Assembly: GCF_020184175.1 (NCBI RefSeq) | Contig: NW_026083050.1 | Span: 41,187 to 105,186 of the forward strand | Reading direction: 5' to 3' | Length of the DNA: 64,000 bases | Source of the DNA: Aphis gossypii | Lineage: Eukaryota > Arthropoda > Insecta > Hemiptera > Aphididae | Part shown: positions 53,333-64,000 of the stretch, in pieces | How positions within the stretch are numbered: position 1 is the stretch's first letter | How the letters are laid out: the number at the start of each line of letters is the position of its first letter | The notes under the pieces: generated by a model | Database searches by the model: none | The model's input: only the letters and a program-made list of their open reading frames with translations | What the model was told of the DNA's origin: nothing | Program-made: the position numbers and the translations under genes

Positions 53333-55362
53333 AAAGCGGGCAAGTGTGTACCGCTCTGCTGTACATTAGGTGCCGTATGGATCATTATTATATATTATAG
53401 GAGTGTTAAATTTGAATCCAATGATAGTTATCATTGTATACGAAAAACGATTCTGAACGAAGATGATTTGTCAGCCTAGGATATAATTTCTAGTGGTTGG
53501 TGAAAAAGGTGGTTTATGTTTTAATGGCCTGAATGCAACAAAATTTAAGTTCTTTTATAATAATTGTAAGCTTAACTAATGAAAAACCTTGTATTAAATT
53601 TTCAACTCTTAGCTACTTATACAAAAATTTTTATGAAATATATCTACAAAATAATTTCCAAGTATTCATAGTTTTGACGAATTTTTGTCAATATTTGAAC
53701 TTCAAATGCTAATAAAAAAAAATTGTGCCTATGTATTCTTATAATTTTTTAATCACTATAATAATAACTTATGAAGAATTTGCATTAAATTTTCAAGTAT
53801 TTTGATAGGGCCAAAAAGATTTTATCGACACATAAAAAAACAATTTTCAGAAAAATTGAAAATTTCAGTTGTTTATAAATAGCTCAAAAAAAGTCAAAAT
53901 ATTTTGAAAATTAAATCACGTAAAGAAAACGTGAATTTTAATAACTGGTAAAATTTTTAAGTATCTACGACTTATACTTTTTGAATAATAACAAATATTT
54001 AAAATCGTTTGAGGATAAATCGTTATCGTTACACTATTTCGTTAAAATTTAAAATTCAAACGCACTTAAAATTTTTCCTATAATGATGCTTCGAGTTTTC
54101 TCTATAGATACTTGAAGGTAAACTTATGGAAAACTTAGTGTTGTATTTTTAATCCTTAGTTATAAACACAAAAAATTTTATGATTTTTCAACTTCAAATA
54201 ATTTCCAAATATTCATGCTTTTGACGAATTTTTGTAAATATTTGAACTTCAAATGCTATTAAAAAAAAATTGTGCCTATGTATTCTTATAATTTTTTAAT
54301 CACTATAAGAATAACTTATGAGGAACATTGTATTAAATTTTCAAGTATTTTGATAGGGCCAAAAAAATTTTATCGACACTTCAAAAATATTTTTTCAGAA
54401 AAATTGAAAATTTCAATTGTCTATAAATAGCTAAAAAAAAGTCAAAATATTTTGAAATTTAAATCACGTAAAGAAAACGCGAATCTTAATAACTGGTAAA
54501 ATTTTCAAGTATCTACGACTTATACTTTTTGAATAATAACAAATATCAAAAATCGTTTGAGGCTAAACTGTTATTTAACGCGGTTTTGTAAAAATTTAAA
54601 TTTCAAACACTCATAAAAATTTTTTGTCTGAATCCGGTAGAGTTTTTTTTACAGATATTTGAAGAAAAATGTATGGAGAACCTTGTACCAAATTTTCAAA
54701 ACTTAGTTATAAAATAAAAAAATTTTATGATTTTTCAACTTCAAAATTACTTGCAAATTTTCGCGTTTTCGACAGATTTCGTAAAAATTTGAACTAAAAA
54801 CGCTTATAAAAAAAAATTGTGACTAACGATTTTTAAATTTTTTTAGCTACATTAAAAACAACTCATAAGAAACCTTGTATTAAATTTTCAAAACTTTTTG
54901 GTCATCCAAAAAATTTTTATCGACACTTTAAAAAAATTTCTCAAAAAAATCGAAAATTTCAGTGGTCTATAAATAACTCAAAAAAAGTCAAAATTTTTTG
55001 AAAATTTAACTATATACGGATACCACTGACATTAACATTTGGTGAAAATTTCAAGTATTTTCAGTGATTAGTTTTTGAATTACAACCATAAAAAAAATTC
55101 GATTTGGTCGAAAACTGGTTTTGCGTAAAAATTGCCGTTTTTCCGTCATTTTTTTTTTGTTTTTCTCGATTTTTTAGAAAACTGTTGGAAAATGATAACC
55201 TACCTCTAGAATGCAACAAGGATATTCACTTTTACATCGGAAACCACCCCCATTGTTTGAAATTGGAGCATTATTTCGACTAGTTATGCTGTACACAGAC
55301 ACAAAAAAAAAAAAAAAAAAAAACACACAAATCAATACATTCATCACTTCGTTCAGAATCTA
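53333..55362. mobile_element. 2-kb non-coding dispersed repeat inserted in the satellite
   Basis: Starts GCGGGCAAGTGTGTACCGCT and ends ACTTCGTTCAGAATCTAAAA, with an A tract and CACAGACAC just inside the end. It is bordered by A-rich satellite sequence, so the exact duplication cannot be fixed. The interior has two close tandem copies of a ~560-bp segment (about 53650-54010 and 54215-54560, sharing TTTGATAGGGCCAAAAA and AATCACGTAAAGAAAACG) and a more diverged third copy (about 54740-55100). No coding frame. A reverse-oriented fragment occurs at 31073-31440. The class is unknown. Confidence 0.7.
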
Positions 55363-58300
55363 AAATATAACAGTGTATTTACACATAATCCAATGAAAAA
55401 ATTTTTATTTTTGCAATTTTTTAAAATCTCCTATTAACATATTTTTTCCAAACTATATTTTATGTGGGTATAATTGACATTTTATTTTAATGGAAAATGT
55501 TTCAAGTGTGTAAGATAAATTATGACTTTTTTATTAGCAAAATAAAAAATATAACAGTGTATTTACACATAATCTTATAAAAAAATTTTTATTTTTGCAA
55601 TTTTTCAAAATCTCCTATTAACATATTTTTTCCAAACTATATTTTATGTAGGTAAAATTAATATTTTATTATTATGGCAAATGTTTCATATGTGTTATAT
55701 AAATTATGACTTTCTTATTAGCAAAATAAAAAATATAATGGTGTATTTATTCATGATCACATAAAAATTTTTATTTTTCCAATTTTTTAAAATCTCCTAT
55801 TAACATATTTTTCCAAACTATATTTTATGTGGTTAAAATTAACATTTTATTTTAATGGAAAATGTTTCAAATGTGAAAGATAAATTATGACTTTCTTATT
55901 AGCAAAATAAAAAATATAACAGTGTATTTACACATAATCCTAAGAAAAAATTTTTATTTTTGCAATTTTTTAAAAACTCCTATTAACATGTTTTTTCCAA
56001 ACTATATTTTATGTGGTTAAAATTAACATTTTATTTTAATGGAAAATGTTTCAAATGTGAAAGATAAATTAATGACTTTTTTATTAGCAAAATAAAAAAT
56101 ATAACAGTGTATTTACACATAATCCTATGAAAAAATTTTTATTTTTGCAATTTTTTAAAATCTCCTATTATCATATTTTTTCCAAACTATATTTTATGTA
56201 GGTAAAATTAATATTTTATTTTAATGGCAAATGTTTCAAATGTGTTATATAAATTATGACTTTCTTATTCGCAAAATAAAAAGTATTATGGTGTATTTAC
56301 AAATAATCCTAGAAAAAATTTTTATTTTTGCAATTTTTTAAAATCTCCTATTAACATATTTTTTCCAAATTATATTTTATGTGGGTAAAATTAACATTTT
56401 ATTTTAATGGAAAATGTTTCAAATGTGTAAGATATTTTATGACTTTTTTATTAGCAAAATAAAAAGTATTATGGTGTATTTACAAATAATCCTAAGAAAA
56501 AATTTTATTTTTGCAATTTTTTAAAATCTCCTTTTAACATATTTTTTCCAAACTATATTTTATGTGGTTAAAATTAACATTTTATTTTAATGGAAAATGT
56601 TTCAAATGTGTTATTTAAATTATGACTTTCTTATTAGCAAAATAAAAAATATAACAGTGTATTTACACATAATCCTAAGAAAAAATTTTTATTTTTGCAA
56701 TTTTTTAAAATCTCCTATTAACATATTTTTTCCAAAATATATTTTATGTGGTTAAAATTAACATTTTATTTTATGGAAATGTTTCAAATGTGTAAGATAA
56801 ATTATGACTTTTTTATTAGCAAAATAAAAAATATAACGGTGTATTTACACATAATCCTATGAAAAAATTTTTATTTTTGCAATTTTTTTAAATCTTCTAT
56901 TAACATATTTTTTCCAAACTATTTTTTGTAGTAAAATTAACATTTTATAATAATAGCAATATTTCAAATGTGTCAAATTAATAATTACTATTTTATTAGC
57001 AAAATAAAAAGTATTACGGTGTATTTACACATAATCCTAAGAAAAAACTTTTATTTTTGAAATTTTAATAATCTCCTATTAACATATTTTTTCCAAACTA
57101 TATGTTATGTGGTTAAAATTACATTTTATTTTAATGGAAATGTTTCAAATGTGAAGATAAATTATGACTTTCTTATTAGCAAAATAAAAAATATAACAGT
57201 GTATTTACACAAATCCTAAGAAAAAATTTTTATTTTTGCAATTTTTTAAAATCTCCTATTAACATATTTTTTCCAAAATATATTTTATGTGGTTAAAATT
57301 AACATTTTATTTTATTGAAATTTTCAAACAAATGTGAAGATAATTATGACTTTTTTATTAGCAAAATAAAAAATAACTGTGTATTACACATAATCCTATG
57401 AAAAAATTTTTATTTTTGCAATTTTTTAAAATCTCCTATTATCATATTTTTTCCAAACTATATTTTATGTAGGTAAAATTAATATTTTATTTTAATGGCA
57501 AATGTTTCAAATGTTTTATATAAATTATGACTTTCTTATTAGCAAAATAAAATGTATTATGGTGTATTTACAAATAATCCTAAGAAAAAATTTTTATTTT
57601 TGCAATTTTTTAATATCTCCTTTTAACATATTTTTTCCAAACTATATTTTATGTGGTTAAAATTAACATTTTATTTTAATGGAAATGTTTCAAATGTGTT
57701 ATTTAAATTATGACTTTCTTATTAGCAAAATAAAAAATATAACAGTGTATTTACATATAATCCTAAGAAAAAATTTTTATTTTTGCAATTTTTTAAAATC
57801 TTCTATTAACATGTTTTTTCCAAACTATATTTTATGTAGGTAAAATTAATATTTTATTTTAATGGCAAATGTTTCAAATGTGTTATATAAATTATGACTT
57901 TCTTATTAGCAAAATAAAAAGTATTATGGTGTATTTACAAATAATCCTAGGAAAAATTTTTATTTTTGCAATTTTTTAAAATCTCCTATTAACATATTTT
58001 TTCCAAATTATATTTTATGTGGGTAAAATTAACATTTTATTTAAATGGAAAATGTTTCAAATGTGTAAGATATTTTATGACTTTTTTATTAGCAAAATAA
58101 AAAGTATTTTGGTGTATTTACAAATAATCCTAAGAAAAAATTTTATTTTTGCAATTTTTTAAAATCTCCTATTATCATATTTTTTCCAAACTATATTTTA
58201 TGTAGGTAAAATTAATATTTTATTTTAATGGCAAATGTTTCAAATGTGTTATATAAATTATGACTTTCTTATTCGCAAAATAAAAAGTATTATGGTGTAT

Positions 58301-59826
58301 TTACAAATAATCCTAGGAAAAAATTTTTATTTTTGCAATTTTTTAAAATCCCCTATTAACATATTTTTTCCAAATTATATTTTATGTGGGTAAAATTAAC
58401 ATTTTATTTTAATGGAAAATGTTTCAAATGTGTAAGATATTTTATGACTTTTTTATTAGCAAAATAAAAAGTATTATGGTGTATTTACAAATAATCCTAA
58501 GAAAAAATTTTATTTTTGCAATTTTTTAAAATCTCCTTTTAACATATTTTTTCCAAACTATATTTTATGTGGTTAAAATTAACATTTTATTTTAATGGAA
58601 AATGTTTCAAATGTGTTATATAAATTATGACTTTCTTATTAGCAAAATAAAAAATATAATGGTGTATTTATTCATGATCACATAAAAATTTTTATTTTTC
58701 CAATTTTTTAAAATATCCTATAACCATATTTTTTCCAAACTATCTTTTATGTGGTTAAAATTAACATTTTATTTTAATGGAAAATGTTTCAAATGTGAAA
58801 GATAAATTATGACTTTTTTATTAGCAAAATAAAAAATATAACTGTGTATTTACACATAATCCTATGAAAAAATTTTTATTTTTGCAATTTTTTAAAATCT
58901 CCTATTATCATATTTTTTCCAAACTATATTTTATGTAGGTAAAATTAATATTTTATTTTAATGGCAAATGTTTCAAATGTGTTATATAAATTATGACTTT
59001 TTTTTAGCAAAAAAAAAAATATAACAATGTATTTTCACATAATCTATGAAAAAATTTTATTTTTGCAATTTTTTAAAATCTCCTATTAACATATTTTTTC
59101 CAAATTATATTTTATGTGTAAAAATTAACATTTTATTTTAATGGAAAATGTTTCAAATGTGTAAGATATTTTATGACTTTTTTATTAGCAAAATAAAAAG
59201 TATTTTGGTGTATTTACAAATAATCCTAAGAAAAAATTTTATTTTTGCAATTTTTTAAAATCTCCTTTTAACATATTTTTTCCAAACTATATTTTATGTG
59301 GTTAAAATTAACATTTTATTTTAATGGAAAATGTTTCAAATGTGAAAGATAAATTATGACTTTTTTATTAGCAAAATAAAAAATATAACTGTGTATTTAC
59401 ACATAATCCTATGAAAAAATTTTTATTTTTGCAATTTTTTAAAATCTCCTATTATCATATTTTTTCCAAACTATATTTTATGTAGGTAAAATTAATATTT
59501 TATTTTAATGGCAAATGTTTCAAATGTGTTATATAAATTATGACTTTTTTATTAGCAAAATAAAAAGTATTTTGGTGTATTTACAAATAATCCTAAGAAA
59601 AAATTTTATTTTTGCAATTTTTTAAAATCTCCTTTTAACATATTTTTTCCAAACTATATTTTATGTGGTTAAAATTAACATTTTATTTTAATGGAAAATG
59701 TTTCAAATGTGAAAGATAAATTATGACTTTTTTAGTAGCAAAATAAAAAATATAACTGTGTATTTTCACATAATCTTATGAAAAAATTTTTATTTTTGCA
59801 ATCTTTTAAAATCTCCTATTAACATA
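55363..59826. repeat. Satellite array of ~184-bp monomers, second block
   Basis: Continuation of the same array (about 24 monomers). Variants such as TTTATTCATGATCACATAAAA near 55747 and 58668 recur about 2.9 kb apart. A strongly diverged monomer (CTATTTTATTAGC, TATGTTATGTGG) lies near 56930-57110 and again after the LTR-like inserts near 60900 and 62880. Many single-base losses cluster at about 56770-57390. Confidence 0.95.
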
Positions 59827-60881
59827 TGTTGCCACGGCTCATCGTTATCGTTATTATGCGATATGCATAAAACACGGCGGCGACTAGTCTGTATCTCTCT
59901 CCTTTTCTTCGGCACCAACCATAACTCGTTAGGTATTTATATTATATTATTACGTGAATTAAGTTATCATTAGTGTTATCGTTTTCACTTGTCGTAATAA
60001 TGTTTTGTTTTAATGTCATGTGTTAATATTTTGTTGTGATTATGCGGCCAACGCCCTTTTGTTATCAATTTTGTTTTGTATAGATATATGTCCGATATAC
60101 AATACGTTATAGTCTTTTGTTTTGAATAAGTATCGTTAATTTTTTATTATAATATGTATGTTTATGTTTAATTGTGCTATTAAAGCATTGTCGTCGTTAA
60201 TCTCGTTGCCACTGCGGCATATATTATATATATTCATTATTTTGTATCGACCAAGTCATTGCGACAAGAAACGGTCAGTTGTTATTATAATAAACTATAC
60301 ACCGTGCAACTATTCACGTGAGTGTGTTTATTTGTCTGGTTGTATTAATACCGTATATTGGTCTACACTAACTCTTCGTTGAGACTTGAGACAACGTTGG
60401 CCGATACGAGTCAATTGCCCGAGATTGGGATTGGTGCTACATTGAGTGCGTAAGACCGCCAGCACCCACCGGGGTGTGTGAGAGGCCGCCAAGGTCTTCA
60501 AGTCTGTCCGCCGTCGGTGGTCTCGTGAAGTCATCATCCACATCGTCCACATCATCCACATTCCACATCATCATCATCGTAATTTTAAGTTTAGAGATTA
60601 AGTATTGCCCAAGCTGTGTGAGCTCGGTGGTCATTGCACCAAACCGATTCCGACCACCGAGACCCACCCATTATAAATAAACTCATCTTCCTCATTCCCG
60701 TGTATAAATTCAACTTCCTTAGTCCCTTAATTGTAAGTTATTTTGGTCTCCTCGTATCTACGTCGTCGTTCTTGTGTCTTGTGTTGCCTACTTCATCAGT
60801 TCTCAGAAGTCGAACATTTGGTTGCCTATGTTAAACATACCAGGCATTATCGCCGCAGCGTAGCAAGCCCATAGGGCAACA
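59827..60881. mobile_element. Solo-LTR-like insertion, copy A (1055 bp)
   Basis: Begins TGTTGCCACGGCTC and ends CCATAGGGCAACA, with TG..CA ends in short inverted repeats, flanked by ACATA on both sides (59822-59826 and 60882-60886), a 5-bp duplication. The interior has a CCCATTATAAATAAACTCATC stretch with AATAAA, a CATC/CCACAT microsatellite, and no conserved frame. This fits a solo LTR of a Gypsy- or BEL-type element; internal genes are absent. Confidence 0.68.
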
Positions 60882-61617
60882 ACATATTTTTTCCAAACTA
60901 TTTTTTATGTAGGTAAAATTAACATTTTATAATAATAGCAAATATTTCAAATGTGTCAAATTAATAATTACTATTTTATTAGCAAAATAAAAAGTATTAC
61001 GGGTGTATTTACACATAATCCTAAGAAAAAACTTTTATTTTTGAAATTTTTAATAATCTCCTATTAACATATTTTTTCCAAACTATATGTTATGTGGTTA
61101 AAATTAACATTTTATTTTAATGGAAAATGTTTCAAATGTGAAAGATATTTTATGACTTTTTTATTAGCAAAATAAAAAGTATTATGGTGTATTTACAAAT
61201 AATCTAAGAAAAAATTTTATTTTTGCCATTTTTTAAAATCTCCTTTTAAAATTTTTTCCAAACTATATTTTATGTGGTTAAAATTAACATTTTATTTTAA
61301 TGGAAAATGTTTCAAATGTGAAAGATAAATTATGACTTTTTTATTAGCAAAATAAAAAATATAACTGTGTATTTACACATAATCCTATGAAAAAATTTTA
61401 TTTTTGCAATTTTTTAAAATCTCCTATTATCATATTTTTTCCAACTATATTTTATGTAGGTAAAATTAATATTTTATTTTAATGGCAAATGTTTCAAATG
61501 TGTTATATAAATTATGACTTTTTTATTAGCAAAATAAAAAATATAACAGTGTATTTACACATAATCTTATGAAAAAATTTTTATTTTTGCAATCTTTTAA
61601 AATCTCCTATTAACATA
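60882..61617. repeat. Satellite between LTR-like copies A and B
   Basis: Four monomers, the first being the diverged variant. The left flank of copy B (GCAATCTTTTAAAATCTCC) carries the same variant bases as the left flank of copy A. Confidence 0.9.
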
Positions 61618-62672
61618 TGTTGCCACGGCTCATCGTTATCGTTATTATGCGATATGCATAACAACACGGCGGCGACTAGTCTGTATCTCTCTCCCTTTTC
61701 TTCGTCACCAACCATAACTCGTTAGGTATTTATATTATATTATTACGTGAATTAAGTTATCATTAGTGTTATCGTTTTCACTTGTCGTAATAATTGTTTT
61801 GTTTTAATGTCATGTGTTCAATATTTTTGTTGTGATTATGCGGCCAACGCCCTTTTGTTATCAATTTTGTTTTGTATAGATATATGTCCGATATACAATA
61901 CGTTATAGTCTTTTGTTTTGAATAAGTATCGTTAATTTTTTATTATAATATGTATGTTTATGTTTAATTGTGCTATTAAAGCATTGTCGTCGTTAATCTC
62001 GTTGCCACTGCGGCATATATATATATATATATCATTATTTTGTATCGACCAAGTCATTGCGACAAGAAACGGTCAGTTGTTATTATAATAAACTATACAC
62101 CGTGCAACTATTCACGTGAGTTGTTTTATTTGTCTGGTTGTATTAATACCGTATATTGGTCTACACTAACTCTTCGTTGAGACTTGAGACAACGTTGGCC
62201 GATACGAGTCAATTGCCCGAGATTGGGATTGGTGCTACATTGAGTGCGTAAGACCGCCAGCACCCACCGGGGTGTGTGAGAGGCCGCCAAGGTCTTCAAG
62301 TCTGTCCGCCGTCGGTGGTCTCGTGAAGTCATCATCCACATCGTCCACATCATCCACATCATCATCATCGTAATTTTAAGTTTAGAGATTAAGTATTGCC
62401 CAAGCTGTGTGAGCTCGGTGGTCATTGCACCAAACCGATTCCGACCACCGAGACCCACCCATTATAAATAAACTCATCTTCCTCATTCCCGTGTATAAAT
62501 TCAACTTCCTTAGTCCCTTAATTGTAAGTTATTTTGGTCTCCTCGTATCTACGTCGTCGTTCTTGTGTCTTGTGTTGCCTACTTCATCAGTTCTCAGAAG
62601 TCGAACATTTGGTTGCCTATGTTAAACATACCAGGCATTATCGCCGCAGCGTAGCAAGCCCATAGGGCAACA
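61618..62672. mobile_element. Solo-LTR-like insertion, copy B (1055 bp)
   Basis: Nearly identical to copy A, with the same ends, the same ACATA flanks (61613-61617, 62673-62677) and the same position inside the monomer. Differs by small changes such as the length of an AT run near 62020 and of the CCACAT microsatellite. Confidence 0.68.
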
Positions 62673-63964
62673 ACATATTTTTTCCAAACTATATTTTATG
62701 TGGTTAAAATTTACATTTTATTTAAATGGCAAATGTTTCAAGTGTGTAAGATAAATTATGACTTTTTTATTAGCAAAATAAAAAATATAACAGTGTATTT
62801 ACACATAATCCAATGAAAAAATTTTTATTTTTGCAATTTTTTTAAATCTTCTATTAACATATTTTTTCCAAACTATTTTTTATGTAGGTAAAATTAACAT
62901 TTTATAATAATAGCAAATATTTCAAATGTGTCAAATTAATAATTACTATTTTATTAGCAAAATAAAAAGTATTACGGTGTATTTACACATAATCCTAAGA
63001 AAAAACTTTTATTTTTGAAATTTTTAATAATCTCCTATTAACATATTTTTTCCAAACTATATGTTATGTGGTTAAAATTAACATTTTATTTTAATGGAAA
63101 ATGTTTCAAATGTGAAAGATAAATTATGACTTTCTTATTAGCAAAATAAAAAATATAACAGTGTATTTACACATAATCCTAAGAAAAAATTTTTATTTTT
63201 GCAATTTTTTAAAATCTCCTTTTAACATATTTTTTCCAAACTATATTTTATGTGGTTAAAATTAACATTTTATTTTAATGGAAAATGTTTCAAATGTGTT
63301 ATTTAAATTATGACTTTCTTATTAGCAAAATAAAAAATATAACAGTGTATTTACATATAATCCTAAGAAAAAATTTTTATTTTTGCAATTTTTTAAAATC
63401 TTCTATTAACATGTTTTTTCCAAACTATATTTTATGTGGTTAAAATTAACATTTTATTTTAATGGAAAATGTTTCAAATGTGTAAGATATTTTATGACTT
63501 TTTTATTAGCAAAATAAAAAGTATTATGGTGTATTTACAAATAATCCTAGGAAAAAATTTTATTTTTGCAATTTTTTAAAATCTCCTTTTAACATATTTT
63601 TTCCAAACTATATTTTATGTGGTTAAAATTAACATTTTATTTTAATGGAAAATGTTTCAAATGTGAAAGATAAATTATGACTTTTTTATTAGCAAAATAA
63701 AAAATATAACTGTGTATTTACACATAATCCTATGAAAAAATTTTTATTTTTGCAATTTTTTAAAATCTCCTATTATCATATTTTTTCCAAACTATATTTT
63801 ATGTAGGTAAAATTAATATTTTATTTTAATGGCAAATGTTTCAAATGTGTTATATAAATTATGACTTTTTTATTAGCAAAATAAAAAATATAACAGTGTA
63901 TTTTCACATAATCTTATGAAAAAATTTTTATTTTTGCAATCTTTTAAAATCTCCTATTAACATA
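62673..63964. repeat. Satellite between LTR-like copies B and C
   Basis: About seven monomers, again including the diverged variant near 62880-63070, one monomer further from the LTR than in the preceding block. Confidence 0.9.
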
Positions 63965-64000
63965 TGTTGCCACGGCTCATCGTTATCGTTATTATGCGAT
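63965..64000. mobile_element. Solo-LTR-like insertion, copy C (start only)
   Basis: TGTTGCCACGGCTCATCG and following bases match the first 36 bases of copies A and B, after the same satellite flank ending ACATA. Cut by the window end. Confidence 0.7.

Noticed and set aside
60328..60834. Frames of 66-77 codons in the LTR-like insertion, found again in copy B
   Set aside because: Shared because the copies are duplicates; they have no conserved domain, and indels between copies change their ends.

Overview
The window looks like a slice of a hemipteran, most probably aphid, nuclear genome. This is inferred from the very AT-rich base composition, introns of about 60 nt with GT..AG ends, the crowd of hAT and Mutator-like (MULE) DNA transposons with their short non-autonomous relatives, and a Polinton/Maverick of arthropod type. 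No host housekeeping gene could be recognised. Almost everything with a readable function belongs to a mobile element, so the window reads as a transposon-dense, satellite-rich accessory region.

Layout. 1-882: decayed Jockey-like non-LTR retrotransposon. 2055-13989: gene set of a Polinton, with a spliced protein-primed DNA polymerase B (8 exons, 1078 codons, no break), an RVE integrase with chromodomain, a packaging ATPase, a PLA2-like/pVI-like minor capsid protein, an adenovirus-type protease, a penton, a double-jelly-roll major capsid protein and several unassigned conserved genes. The genes form two divergent, tightly packed clusters that start from a 48-bp gap at 9568-9615. The protease frame has no usable ATG, and the preceding minor-capsid frame ends in a canonical A_AAA_AAC slippery heptamer directly before its stop, so a -1 ribosomal frameshift is the best explanation. 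The terminal inverted repeats of the Polinton were not found.

16695-28016: probable 11-kb MULE bounded by 39-bp inverted ends. It has one intact 1302-codon gene joining a MULE transposase, a Ulp1/SENP cysteine protease and a C-terminal Cys-rich finger, and a seven-copy 25-bp iteron array sits just upstream. 29783-34160: three tandem copies of a unit of about 1.0-1.2 kb, broken up by hAT-type insertions. 34630-36962: complete hAT element with an uninterrupted transposase. 39465-40310: C2H2 zinc-finger pseudogene. 40921-43534: FLYWCH-MULE with a perfect 9-bp target duplication and one nonsense codon. 44210-46465: candidate small secreted-protein gene with paralogous exons.

46756-64000: array of a satellite of about 184 bp (roughly 9 kb in total). 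It is interrupted by a ZMYM1-type hAT element (49363-53284, 8-bp target duplication, dead transposase), a 2-kb non-coding repeat (53333-55362), and three copies of the same 1055-bp LTR-like insertion, which appear to have been multiplied together with the satellite.

Interaction of the parts: the Polinton genes together describe a virus-like replication, integration, packaging and capsid-maturation programme. The DNA transposons are independent, and their target duplications give a relative order of insertion (the hAT MITE inside the FLYWCH-MULE; the hAT MITE inside the 2-kb repeat inside the tandem unit; hAT, 2-kb repeat and LTR inside the satellite).
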